A program made the translations under genes and the position numbers. A DNA stretch of 64,000 nt from Liolophura sinensis (taxonomy: Eukaryota; Mollusca; Polyplacophora; Chitonida; Chitonidae): contig NC_088302.1 in assembly GCF_032854445.1 (NCBI RefSeq), forward strand, positions 55,094,237 to 55,158,236. The letters are read 5' to 3'. The notes under the pieces are model-generated. The model ran no database searches, was not told where the DNA came from, and worked only from the letters and a program-made list of their open reading frames with translations. This document shows, one piece after another, positions 23,791 through 33,628 of the stretch (the stretch's first letter is position 1; every line of letters starts with the position of its first letter).

Positions 23791-25628
23791 AGTGTGGGAT
23801 TGAGTGTATGGGTCATTGTGGGATTGAGTGTATGGGTAAGTATAGGATTGAGTGTATACGTAAGTGTGGGATTCAGTGTATGGGTTAGTGTGGGATTGAG
23901 TGTATGGGTAAGTGTAGGATTGAGTGTATGGGTCAGTGTGGGATTCAGTGTATGGGTCAGTGTGGAATTCAGTGTATGGGTCAGTGTGGAATTCAGTGTA
24001 TGGGTAAGTGTGGGATTGAGTGTATGGGTCAGTGTAGAATTCAGTGTATGGGTCAGTGTGGAATTCAGTGTATGGGTCAGTGTGGGATTGAGTGTATGGG
24101 TAAGTGTGGGATTCAGTGTATGGGTAAGTGTAGGATTCAGTGTATGGGTAAGTGTGGGATTCAGTGTATGGGTAAGTGTGGGATTCAGTGTATGGGTAAG
24201 TGTGAGATTGAGTGTATGGGTCAGTGTGGGATTCGGTGTATGGGTTAGTGTGGGATTCAGTGTATGGTTCAGTGTGGGATTGAGTGTATGGGTCAGTGTG
24301 GGATTCAGTGTATGGGTCAGTGTGGGATTGAGTGTATGGGTCACTGTGGCATTGAGTGTATGGGTAAGTGTGGAATTCAGTGTATGGGTCAGTGTGGGAT
24401 TCAGTGTATGGGTAAGTGTGGGATTGAGTGTATGGGTAAATGTGGGATTGAGTGTATGGGTAAGTGTGAGATTGAGTGTATGGGTAAGTGTGGGATTGAG
24501 TATATGGGTAAGTGTAGGATTGAGTGTATGGGTAAGTGTGGGATTGAGTGCATTGGTCAGTGTGGAATTCAGTGTATGGGTCAGTGTGGAATTCAGTGTA
24601 TGGGTCAGTGTGGAATTCAGTGTATGGGTAAGTGTGGGATTCAGTGTATGGGTAAGTGTGGGATTCAGTGTATGGGTTAGTGTGGGATTGAGTGTATGGG
24701 TCAGTGTGTGATTGAGTGTATGGGTCAGTGTGGGATTCAGTGTATGGGTCATTGTGGGATTCAGTGTATGGGTAAGTGTGGGATTGAGTGTATGGGTCAG
24801 TGTGGGATTGAGTGTATGGGTAAGTGTGGTATTGAGTGTATGGGTCACTGTGGGATTGAGTGTATGGGTAGGTGTGGGATTGAGTGTATGGGTCAGTGTA
24901 GGATTGAGTGTAAGGGTAAGTGTTTGATTCAGTGTATGGGTAAGTGTGGGATTGAGTGTATGGGTAAGTGTAGGATTCAGTGTATGGGTAAGTGTGGGAT
25001 TGAGTGTATGGGTTAGTGTGGGATTGAGTGTATGATTCAGTGTGGCATTCAGTGTATGGGTAAGTGTGGCATTCAGTGTATGGGTAAGTGTGGGATTCAG
25101 TGTATGGGTCAGTGTGGGATTCAGTGTATGGGTCAGTGTGGGATTGAGTGTATGAGTCACTGTGGAATTCAGTGTATGGGTCAGTGTGGAATTCAGTGTA
25201 TGGGTAAGTGTGGGATTCAGTGTATGGGTCAGTGTAGGATTGAGTGTATGGTTCAGTGTGGGATTGAGTGTATGGGTCACTGTGGGGTTGAGTGTATGGG
25301 TAAGTGTGGGATTGAATGTATGGTTCAGTGTGGGATTCAGTGTATGGGTGAGTGTTTGATTGAGTGTATGGGTCAGTGTGGGATTGAGTGTATGGGTAAG
25401 TGTGGTATTGAGTGTATGGGTAAGTGTGAGATTGAGTGTATGGGTAAGTGTGGGATTGAATGTATGGGTAAGTGTGGGATTGAGTGTATGGGTCAGTGTA
25501 GGATTGAGTGTATGGGTCAGTGTGGCATTGAGTGTATGGGTATTTGTGGGATTGAGTGTATGGGTCAGTGTGGGATTGAGTGTATGGGTAAGTGTGAGAT
25601 TGAGTGTATGGGTCAGTGTGGGATCGAG
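23791..25628. repeat. Minisatellite, 24-bp unit, about 76 copies
   Basis: Unit AGTGTGGGATTGAGTGTATG plus GGTC/GGTA, with point variants only. Since 24 is divisible by 3 and the unit is nearly stop-free, open frames of up to 632 codons appear on both strands (for example repeated NPTLTHTL on the minus strand). These are by-products of the repeat. Confidence 0.98.
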
Positions 25629-25885
25629 ACTGATCATCATCACAATTTGAGGTAACCAATGGATCAAACATTCAGAGATTTATCCAGTAAAAACTGCAGG
25701 AATTTATGTCGTGAAGATTTGACTTTTACAATCATGGTTATAGTCTTTTTCTTTTAGAGAGTCGCCTATATTCAGCTGTCTGTAAAATCAGTGATACTCA
25801 CTACCAAAATTGCCTTTAGTCAGTGATACGTAACACATTCTTTGTAATTCATAATGTTAAACTGCATAAGCTCAATTCCGACGCA

Positions 25886-26100
25886 GACTCTCACCAATGC
25901 GGTCGCTGGGAGTTCAAGTCCAGCTCATGCTGGCTTCCTCTCCGACCGTACGTGAGAAGGTATGGCAGCAACCTGGGGATGGTCGTGGGTTTCCCCTGGG
26001 CTCTGCCCGGTTTCCTCCCACCATAATGTTGACCGCCGTGGTATAAGTGAAATAATCTTGAGTACGGCGTAAAACGCCCATCAAATAAATAAATAAATCA
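25886..26100 (+). mobile_element. SINE lacking box A, left arm of inverted repeat
   Basis: Begins at GACTCTCACCAATGCGGTCG and keeps box B (GAGTTCAAGTCC). Imperfect target duplication TTCCGACGCA / TTTCGACGCC. Confidence 0.9.
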
Positions 26101-26739
26101 GTTTCGACGCCAAGAACTCATTGCCTCGTGTGACGTCATAATTATTCAAAAACGTGTGGCATGCTGGGAAATGGGCGTTGAGAGTAATTTGTTTTACAAT
26201 AGGTGCACCAACATGCGGTTAGAAACAAACTCCACGCAGTAAGACAACCTACACTGCACTCTCAGCGGATAGAATACATTGTATTTATAACAAAATTTCC
26301 TAACATCCAGCTTTAAAACCATACTGCCGTGAGATCATATACTGCAACAGACACAATTAAATTCATTTATTAAGGTTATATTATACTAAAACGTTTAAAC
26401 AATTTCAAATATGGCAGTATCAGAAACAGGGTTTACAGTAAAATCGATAGCAGTTTAGGTAACTGGTGTCGCTCTCCTTCAAAGCATGTTGAACTCCACC
26501 CAATATCCAGCATGTGGTTTGTTTTGGAATAATTATGACGTTACCCGAGGCAATGGGCTATTGCCGTCGAAACCGAGCTTATGGACTTTATCTTTATAAT
26601 TTAGAAAAAAGTGTCCTGACTTCCTTGCAATAACCTGAACTTCAAACATACCAATGTGTTGAGCTCATGTTGTTACGTGTCACTGACCAAAGGCACTTTT
26701 GATAGCGAGTGTGACTGATTTTACAGACAGCTGAATATA

Positions 26740-26878
26740 TTTATTTATTTACTTATTTGATTGGTGGGAGGAAACCGGGCAGAGCCCGGGTGAAACCCAC
26801 GACCATCCGTACTGCCGGAAAGGAAGCGAGCATGAGCTGGATTTGAACTCACAGCGACCGCATTGATGAGAGGCTCCT
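26740..26878 (-). mobile_element. SINE with internal deletion, right arm of inverted repeat
   Basis: Exact 12-base target duplication CAGCTGAATATA (26728-26739, 26879-26890). The GTAAAACACC to ATAATGCTGG part is deleted, joining the tail to GGGAGGAAACCGGGC. Confidence 0.93.
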
Positions 26879-26897
26879 CAGCTGAATATAGGCGACT

Positions 26898-28356
26898 ATA
26901 GGCATCTGTATCTGTAGACGACATGAAGAATTCCTAAACGAAAATTATAACTGAAATACCACCCTAACATACACTTGCTGTCAGCTTTGACCTCAGATTG
27001 AAGTTTGAGGTAAAACAAAATAGGAATTTTGCGTTTTTTGCCAAATGACGTTAAATTATAGTTATTTCGGTATACAGAAAAAAATATTGAAGAGTTAGTT
27101 TTGAGTTGTTAAGGGGGAAAAATTTTTAACTTCTTTTGTAATAGAATTTTGTCTTAACTGATTGTAATGATGTGCCTGGGCTTACCGTTTCCACTTGGTC
27201 AACTGGATAAGGAAAGGGGGACAACTTTTGTAAAAGCTACAGGAATAGTGTCCCCTTGACAAGCTGATGGTGTTTGCAAACATTCAGTTCAAATACGCTT
27301 CCAGAATCTTGTGAATGCCAGAAGTGACATGCATTTACAAGATGAAAATCGTTGGCCATATAGTGTCCATGGCGAAGGAAAATTGCGCAAAAGCACAAAG
27401 CTGTTGCACCTTTGCATTATTGGATAAACTAACCCAATATCGTTCCGAGAAGGGAGAGCGTTCTAGATTAACCAGATGACACGTAAGTATAGAGCACAGT
27501 TATGTTTACCAGTTATGTCATTGTTAAACATTTAACACATATCATATACAGGAGAACAGTGGAACAGGGCGGAACAGGTGTGAATTGTGGGGATGGCATC
27601 TGCATAGCCTCAATCTCCTTAGTTTTGAATGGTAAAAATTAAAGCAGAAAAACTTCTTTCCATCTGGCCCAAATTCAGCATTATAACTCTGGTCCAATTA
27701 GCCCACCATGGAATTCAAGCATTTCACGGCTTATATGTCCGTCGATCTTTCCACAGACGTTCACTGATATGTTGGGAGTACAACGTGTTATTACTGTAAG
27801 TATGATAGTTAGTGTTCGTAGTATAGAACTTAAATACATTTTTCACAAGAGAGGAGCCTGCGCCCCAGCCTTAATCAATGTCCTTTTATTGTGAAAAGGT
27901 CAGGATAACTTGATGGCACATTTGCCGATTGTGGCTTAAACGATTTGCATGCCATAGTGTAAGTAATGTGATAATTAGAAGTCACTGATAATTTTAGCTT
28001 AGCCCTTGTTAACAGGCTAGGACTGGATGCCATAGCTGCCTAAAGGACTTGCCGACAGGATAGCCAGTTTAATCCCTTTATTTAATTCTTTTATTGTCTT
28101 GGATTTGTGGCATTGATTTTAAACTAGACATTGTTTTCAATAAGGACATTCCACACAAACGGGAAATTTGTTTGTGTTTCGTCCAGCGTAAATAATTAAT
28201 TGGCAAAAATCTCAGACATTTGTCCGTCGTTAGCTTTGTATCAGATGTTCTGAGGAGATCACTGTGACTGGGGAATATGGTGCTTTAAGAAAGAAGTTTA
28301 GAGCTGTACCAAAATAAAAAAAAAATATCGCCGGCCACGAATTAATTTTGGGGATA
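26898..28356. other. Non-coding between inverted repeat and 38-bp array
   Basis: AT-rich; no open frame above 60 codons wholly outside repeats, no repeat recognised. Confidence 0.6.
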
Positions 28357-29118
28357 TTTTGTTGCTGTATGACTTTCGACTTCCTGTGTGTATGTTTTGT
28401 TGCTCTATCACTTTTCACTTCCTGTGTGTATGTTTTGTTGCTCTACCACTTTTCACTTCCTGTGTGTATGTTTTGTTGCTCTATCACTTTTCACTTCCTG
28501 TGTGTATGTTTTGTTGCTCTATCACTTTTCACTTCCTGTGTGCATGTTTTGTTGCTCTATCACTTTTCACTTCCTGTGTGTATGTTTTGTTGCTCTACCA
28601 CTTTTCACTTCCTGTGTGTATGTTTTGTTGCTCTATCACTTTTCACTTCCTGTGTGTATGTTTTGTTGCTCTATCACTTTTCACTTCCTGTGTGCATGTT
28701 TTGTTGCTCTATCACTTTTCACTTCCTGTGTGTATGTTTTGTTGCTCTATCACTTTTCACTTCCTGTGTGCATGTTTTGTTGCTCTATCACTTTTCACTT
28801 CCTGTGTGTATGTTTTGTTGCTCTATCACTTTTCACTTCCTGTGTGTATGTTTTGTTGCTCTATCACTTTTCACTTCCTATGTGTAGGTTTTGTTGCTCT
28901 ATCACTTTTCACTGCCTGTGTGTTTGTTTTGTTGCTGTATGACTTTCCACTCCCTGTGTGTATGTTTTGTTGCTGTATGACTTTTCACTTCCTGTGTGTA
29001 GGCCTATGTTTTGTTGCTCTATCACTTTCCACTTCCTGTGTGTATGTTTTGTTGCTCTATCACTTTCCGCTTCCTGTTGTACGTTTTGTTGCTCTGTCAC
29101 TTTCCACTTTCGGTGTGT
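28357..29118. repeat. Minisatellite, 38-bp unit, about 20 copies
   Basis: Unit GTTTTGTTGCTCTATCACTT plus TTCACTTCCTGTGTGTAT. Last copies are more diverged. All three forward frames are open over long stretches (179, 274 and 184 codons), which only reflects a stop-free 38-mer. Confidence 0.98.
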
Positions 29119-30403
29119 ATGTTAGTGTAAGTGTCGTTTCAAAAAGAATGTTTCATCAGCATGCCTCGAGGTGTTTCAAATGACAAGGTAACACACCAGT
29201 ATATGTCATTAAATAGGCTTCAGCATTTATTTTTTGCATTGAGCATTTATACAGCACTTTACATGTGGCAAAAAACATATTATTATTATTTACAACTGGA
29301 GGCACCGAGTATTTGTCAGCGAAGAACCATTGTTGCAAGCCATCATTCTTGGGCCGTCACCCCCACTTCTAGGGCCGTCACCCCTACTTCACTGTGTTTA
29401 TTATCAGGCACATCTATCACAAGTCCAAAATTGCTTACCATTTAAACAGACCTTCTCATACATGATTTTGGATATTCTAAAGTATGCATAAGCGTATCCA
29501 ACTCTGTCAAGCCGTTTGTAATTATATCCCTCATTATTAAAACTTATCTTTAACATCAGAACCCGGATCATCTTATTACGACTGATGTTCTGACCTCTTT
29601 GATGCCTCTGTAAAGAAATTCCGAATATAGACCCCGAATGGTCACAAATGTGACAATATTAAGAATACCGAAGGCGTGCATGTTTTGTTGTTGTTGTTGT
29701 TGTTTTGTTTATTGACATTATTCTTGACCCAGTGCATCCGTTTCATTAAACACAATAAACAATAGATACCTGTTGCTGTTATTTATTGCTGTAATTTGAG
29801 TCCGATCGTTAGAAATAGATAACTATAGTCAGTATTTTACCTGACCGCGAGTCGAGATTAGGAGTAATACAAAGTCTGATACCTTGGTGTCGGGTTCGGG
29901 ATTTCCGCACATTCCGCTGATATATGATTGAAAAATAACGCATTGACTCTATATTTAATTCTGGCTAATTCTTAAACGATAAGACCTTGTTAACAGCATT
30001 TCCAGCATTTTGGGAAGCGTGTAGCGGATTGTTATTAAGTAAGACATTGTATGAACTTCCTAGTCAATTTTTGACAATTGTTACATATTATCTCGTCTGC
30101 AGTAAGACTGGTCACAAAAGTTCTCTCCCCTTGTTCTGTGCACTAGCAGACCATGTCTGAGTATATACTGGACACAGCCATATGTACAAATATGTGCATA
30201 TCATCTTGTCTCAAATCATATACATTAAGCACCGTAACCTAGGAACTGAAGTTATCTCCCTTCAGGTGAGAGCAGTTGAAAGTGCGCTTTGCAAATATGT
30301 AGGCTCTAAAACATCAAGAAACCTACTTAATACATGAATAAATTACACACAATTAACAAAATAATCAAAATTTATGCATTATATGACTAATAGTCTGGAG
30401 AAG
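29119..30403. other. 3' flank of the deacetylase gene
   Basis: Contains candidate poly(A) signals, a GTT microsatellite (about 29682-29704) and a small duplication of GGGCCGTCACCCC (29350-29385). Part is probably 3' UTR. Confidence 0.5.
29782..29787 (-). terminator. Candidate poly(A) signal for the deacetylase gene
   Basis: AATAAA on the minus strand about 620 bases after the stop codon. A second one lies at 29708-29713, and a weaker CATAAA variant only 28 bases after the stop (30371-30376). Which one is used cannot be told from sequence. Confidence 0.3.
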
Positions 30404-33400
30404 TTAAAAACATTGCCAGCTTTGGAAATTAGTTAGTTCGTCTAATGGAGCGGGATCTTTCATCCAGTCCAGCATTTCGCTTATTGTTACTAAGTAAACA
30501 TCTTGCATGGACACCAGCTTTTCTATGAACTGGTTTAGAGCGTCCAGTTTAAATAGGTAGAAGTAATGAAACCATGTGTGGCGTAAATGGATGCCAAGCG
30601 GAGCGCGGTTGCGTGTGTAGAACGTTTGGAAATTGTCCCAGAGTAGCTTGTAGGTGTCGTTAGTGGTTTGAGGCTGCATGTGACAGCCATCCATATAGGT
30701 GCACGGATAGAGGCCGTGGATGTCATAGCCTGCTGTGACTGGCACCTCCCATACCCCGGGGTGTGGCTCCGTGGGGCAGGGATGGATGTTACACTGGCGG
30801 GTCCAGCTGAAGTCCAGGGTTAAGGGCCAACGTTGTTCTCCACTCTTTTCCCGAGTCGTTATCATGGTAGAGTCATACTTGAATCCATATTTAGGAAGAA
30901 TATTGTAGAAAGTTTCAGACAGAGGAGCTAGGTTTTCGGCGCGCCAGCCCTTAATGTCCAGTTTTGGAATGCCTGTCCTGACAGACAAGAGATCCCTCTG
31001 CCGAATGGGATCGCCGCGATGTGCGAGTAGCGAGATCTCATTACCTCTTTCGTACAATGTCTTAGTGTAACCCGGATCGGTTGAGCTGCTGGGAATGAAG
31101 AACGTCGCCTTTACAGGACAACCATTTGGGTTCCTTCTGCGCGATGAGTATAACCTTACGAACTCCATGTATATCTGAGGCGTTATCGGCCCCTCAAACG
31201 TTATGTATACAAGCTGGGGACGTTTCTCCAAGGGAACTCTCTGTGGATTCTGTTTACCGTCACAAAAGCATTTTGGAACAAAACAGTTGACACCTTGGAG
31301 ACACTCAGTTTTGGGTGCAGATTTTTCTGAGGATGCTGGGTGTGCTATAGGCCGGTGTATGTCTGGACGAAATGTCGGGAAGATACGTGATCGGGTTGTC
31401 GGTTGCCAGTCGTCCGTGTGTCGAGTCCAGTACGCCCAAGACGGCGCTGACGTAGGTTTGGGAATAATCTCTGTCAGTTTGAGCCTAAAGCGTCGCGTTG
31501 TCGTTGGCACCCGAGTTGACTGGCGTGTCGTTAGCGTGACGTACTCTGGCGTGGTCTCCGGCGTTGGGCGATGATATGGAGTTCTCCTCTCCGTCTCCCA
31601 CCACGGGTGAGATGTCGATACAGCTGGACCCTCTGTTTTCAACCACCAGTTCTGATCAGTTACGGGATTCAAAATGATGTTCCACCATGGTGTCGCCGTC
31701 TTATATCTCCAGTCCCATGTGTGTGATGTTGTTGTGACCAGTTTAGGCGGCGTTGCTGGAGTACTGCGACCTGTTGTTGTTCTTCTTGGGGTTGTACGAC
31801 TTAGTGTGTATCTCGTCGTTCTCTTGGTGGATGACGGAGTGGTCGGCGGCATCGACCTCCTTGATGTTGTCCGCCTTGTCGTTCCCCGTGTCGTTCGTCT
31901 TGTCGTAGATGTCAACACTCTCCTTGTTGTAGGGAGAGTTGTACTAACAGTCGGTCGACGTGTCGTTCGTCGTACAGTCGATGGAGTAGTCCATATTCGA
32001 GTTGTTTGTTTTGTCGTTGGCCGCCTTGTGGATTGAAGCCATGTTGTTGTGCGTCTTCTTGTTGTTGTAGGCCGCCGTGTTGTTGGTGCTCGCCATGTTG
32101 TTGTCCGCCTCGTTACTGGTCGCCTCGTTACTTGTCGCGATTTTGTGGTCCGCCTCGTTACTGGTCGCACTGTTGTTGGCACCCGCCTTGTGGGTGCTCG
32201 CCATGTTGTTGTTGGCTTTGTTGGCGCACGCCATGTTGGCACCCGTCTTGTGGGTGGTCGCCATGTTGTTGTACGCTTTGTTGTTGGTCTCCGGGTTGTT
32301 GGACGGGTTGTTGGTGCTCTCCATGTTGGTATCTTCCTTGTGGGTGGTCGCCATGTGGTTGTTATTGTCCTCCTTGTCGTTGGTCGCCTTGTCGTTGGTC
32401 GCCATGTTGTCGGTCGCCGTGTTGTCCGTCTTGTTGTTCGCCTGGAGGTTACTGTTCGCCTCGTCGTTGTGGTTCGCCTCGTCGGTGTTGGGCTCGGCTG
32501 GGGCCTGGAGAGAGCACCACCTGCAGACTTGATCAGGTTATTGCTTTTACACTGGAAAGGTTCGAACGTATTGACGTCTCTTAATTTTACTGGATTTTTC
32601 ATATATTCTATCAACTGCTGTACAGTAACAATGTAAACGTCATCCAGTTTAGCCAGCTCCTGTATGAACCTATTCATCCCTGCTAACCTCTCTGGCCAGG
32701 CGAACCACGCTGCGTGCATGTTAATACCGAATGGGGCCCGACTCTTTCTGTAGTAGCTTTCAAAGTTTTGCCAAAGGTATAGAAATGCCGCCTCTTCGTC
32801 TGGCGGGGGCTGCACACAGCCGTCTATGTACTGACAGGGGAAAGTCTTCTGATAGTCAAGCACAGAGACAATCGGTATTTCCCAGAAACCAGTAAAATTT
32901 GCTGTAGGGCACGGTACAACCATGCAAGGGTAGGGCCATCCGTAGTCAAGTGTTAAAGGCCAGTACGTGTAGCCGTCAATTCCGGCGCGTTCAATCGTCA
33001 AGGTGCTATCATAAAGAAAACCATTGTCTCTCAGTATCTCCATTTGTTTGTTCCCATGCGGTAGAAGAAATGGACTTCTCCAGCCCTTTATGGCCTCAAT
33101 TGGCACTCCCGCCTTGGCTGCTATGTTTTTCCTTTGCTGAACAGCTTCATATAGCATGTCATTGTTCGTACGTATATGTCTATGATTCACGGAATGAACA
33201 GCAAGTTCCATACCTCTCTCATAAAACGATCTTACATGGTCATAGTTTGTACTAACGTGAGATATGAACAGCGTCATAGGAATGGGACAGCCGTTCGGGT
33301 TCGTTCTGTCGGGAGGGAAAAGAGTGTTGAAGGCGCGGGAAGTAAAGTCAGTGACGGCATCGTCGAAGGTGAAGTACACAAGTTGTGGTATGTCTCGAGG

Positions 33401-33592
33401 GGCCATGCCGAGCGGGGGTTTGGTCAAGGGACAAACACACTCCGGTCGACGACAATTGACCTCTTGTCTGCATCCCAGGTCAGCCTGCCTGAACGCTCCG
33501 GTAACACGCCATTCTCCGGGTGACGCAAGCAGCAGGGTTGTGAGCAAGATACACACGCAGGAAGTGACCCCGAGACCTTTTACAGGGGTCAT
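30404..33592 (-). CDS. Secreted chitin deacetylase-like protein with two CE4 domains
   Basis: Predicted product of 1062 residues. Residues 1-33 form a signal peptide (hydrophobic core CVCILLTTLLLA), so the protein should be extracellular. A short Cys cluster (C41, C47, C52, C54) leads into a CE4/NodB-type polysaccharide deacetylase domain (about 41-348) with all five motifs: TFDD 75-78, HSVNH 133-137, RSP 172-174, LDYGW 215-219, MHAAW 292-296. Family knowledge: such enzymes hydrolyse N-acetyl groups of chitin to give chitosan, using one Asp and two His to hold the metal. A Thr/Arg-rich linker (about 360-755) precedes a second Cys cluster and CE4-like domain (764-1061) without catalytic residues. 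I chose ATG 33592 over one 17 codons upstream because it starts the signal peptide directly, has A at -3, and follows a splice acceptor at 33627-33628. The upstream ATG lies in the predicted intron. No chitin-binding or LDLa module is visible. Family assignment is firm; substrate and tissue are inference. Confidence 0.93.
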   Translation of the reverse strand: MTPVKGLGVTSCVCILLTTLLLASPGEWRVTGAFRQADLGCRQEVNCRRPECVCPLTKPPLGMAPRDIPQLVYFTFDDAVTDFTSRAFNTLFPPDRTNPNGCPIPMTLFISHVSTNYDHVRSFYERGMELAVHSVNHRHIRTNNDMLYEAVQQRKNIAAKAGVPIEAIKGWRSPFLLPHGNKQMEILRDNGFLYDSTLTIERAGIDGYTYWPLTLDYGWPYPCMVVPCPTANFTGFWEIPIVSVLDYQKTFPCQYIDGCVQPPPDEEAAFLYLWQNFESYYRKSRAPFGINMHAAWFAWPERLAGMNRFIQELAKLDDVYIVTVQQLIEYMKNPVKLRDVNTFEPFQCKSNNLIKSAGGALSRPQPSPTPTRRTTTTRRTVTSRRTTRRTTRRPTTWRPTTRRPTTRRTITTTWRPPTRKIPTWRAPTTRPTTRRPTTKRTTTWRPPTRRVPTWRAPTKPTTTWRAPTRRVPTTVRPVTRRTTKSRQVTRRPVTRRTTTWRAPTTRRPTTTRRRTTTWLQSTRRPTTKQTTRIWTTPSTVRRTTRRPTVSTTLPTTRRVLTSTTRRTTRGTTRRTTSRRSMPPTTPSSTKRTTRYTLSRTTPRRTTTGRSTPATPPKLVTTTSHTWDWRYKTATPWWNIILNPVTDQNWWLKTEGPAVSTSHPWWETERRTPYHRPTPETTPEYVTLTTRQSTRVPTTTRRFRLKLTEIIPKPTSAPSWAYWTRHTDDWQPTTRSRIFPTFRPDIHRPIAHPASSEKSAPKTECLQGVNCFVPKCFCDGKQNPQRVPLEKRPQLVYITFEGPITPQIYMEFVRLYSSRRRNPNGCPVKATFFIPSSSTDPGYTKTLYERGNEISLLAHRGDPIRQRDLLSVRTGIPKLDIKGWRAENLAPLSETFYNILPKYGFKYDSTMITTREKSGEQRWPLTLDFSWTRQCNIHPCPTEPHPGVWEVPVTAGYDIHGLYPCTYMDGCHMQPQTTNDTYKLLWDNFQTFYTRNRAPLGIHLRHTWFHYFYLFKLDALNQFIEKLVSMQDVYLVTISEMLDWMKDPAPLDELTNFQSWQCF
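30410..31303 (-). other. CE4-like domain 2, catalytic residues lost
   Basis: Residues 764-1061, clearly homologous to domain 1: same Cys cluster (764, 770, 775, 777), same WPLTLD segment, same CTYMDGC-type Cys pair. The active site is gone: TFDD became TFEG (E800, G801), HSVNH became LAHRG (L856 and G860 in place of the two His), RSP became RAE, and the motif-5 His became R1004. All three metal ligands are absent, so deacetylation by this domain is very unlikely. A binding or structural role is inference. Confidence 0.88.
31330..32515 (-). other. Thr/Arg-rich low-complexity linker in the deacetylase
   Basis: Residues 360-755. The first 250 residues are mostly short variants of TTRRPTTWRPPTRR, with recurring TWRAPT and TWRPPT. 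After about residue 620 the sequence is less regular and richer in Trp and His. Thr density suggests O-glycosylation, but the many RR pairs make it strongly basic, unlike a usual mucin spacer. The matching DNA is biased and repetitive, which produces several long but meaningless open frames on the plus strand between 31.2 and 32.6 kb. Confidence 0.85.
32549..33472 (-). other. CE4 deacetylase domain 1 (catalytically complete)
   Basis: Residues 41-348 of the deacetylase. Seen: D77 (base) and D78, H133 and H137 (metal ligands), R172, W219 and H293 all stand at the family positions. The Cys cluster at 41-54 has spacing C-x5-C-x4-C-x-C, a pattern I associate with animal chitin deacetylase-like proteins that lack chitin-binding domains. 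Paired Cys at 223/228 and 253/259 are also kept in domain 2 and probably form disulphides. Activity is predicted from the motifs, not shown. Confidence 0.9.
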
Positions 33593-33626
33593 TGTTGTTA
33601 TGCCAAACGTCAGACAGTCACGCAAT

Positions 33627-33628
33627 CT
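33627..33628 (-). other. Putative 3' splice acceptor upstream of the deacetylase ATG
   Basis: On the minus strand a pyrimidine-rich run ending TTCTTTCAG precedes ATTGCGTGAC, and the start codon lies 35 bases further on. This fits a 5' UTR intron. A possible donor, CAG followed by GTAATC, lies at about 33919-33927 on the same strand and would give an intron of about 300 bases. No transcript data. Confidence 0.5.

Larger units (their letters stand above)
25763..26897. repeat. Large imperfect inverted repeat (foldback element)
   Basis: AGTCGCCTATATTCAGCTG at the left end is the reverse complement of the right end. GTCTGTAAAATCAGT, CAGTGATACGTAACA and TGACGTCATAATTATTC in the left arm match, with changes, reversed segments at 26726, 26690 and 26540. 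Each arm holds its own SINE at a different position. The centre (about 26240-26470) is not clearly paired. No open frame for a transposase and no clear flanking target duplication. Confidence 0.75.

Noticed and set aside
23725-25671. Open frames of up to 632 codons on both strands
   Set aside because: They come from a stop-free 24-bp tandem unit; several frames are open at once and there is no domain, start region or splice context.
28348-29183. Cys/Leu-rich frames of 179-274 codons that look like membrane proteins
   Set aside because: All three forward frames of the 38-bp minisatellite read this way; the peptide repeats every 38 residues, which is three units in different frames.
31203-32636. 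Plus-strand frames opposite the deacetylase linker and Asn/Thr-rich minus-strand frame 31944-32405
   Set aside because: Shadows of the biased Thr/Arg codons in the real frame; composition is extreme (Val/Leu or Cys/Pro) and no motif is present.
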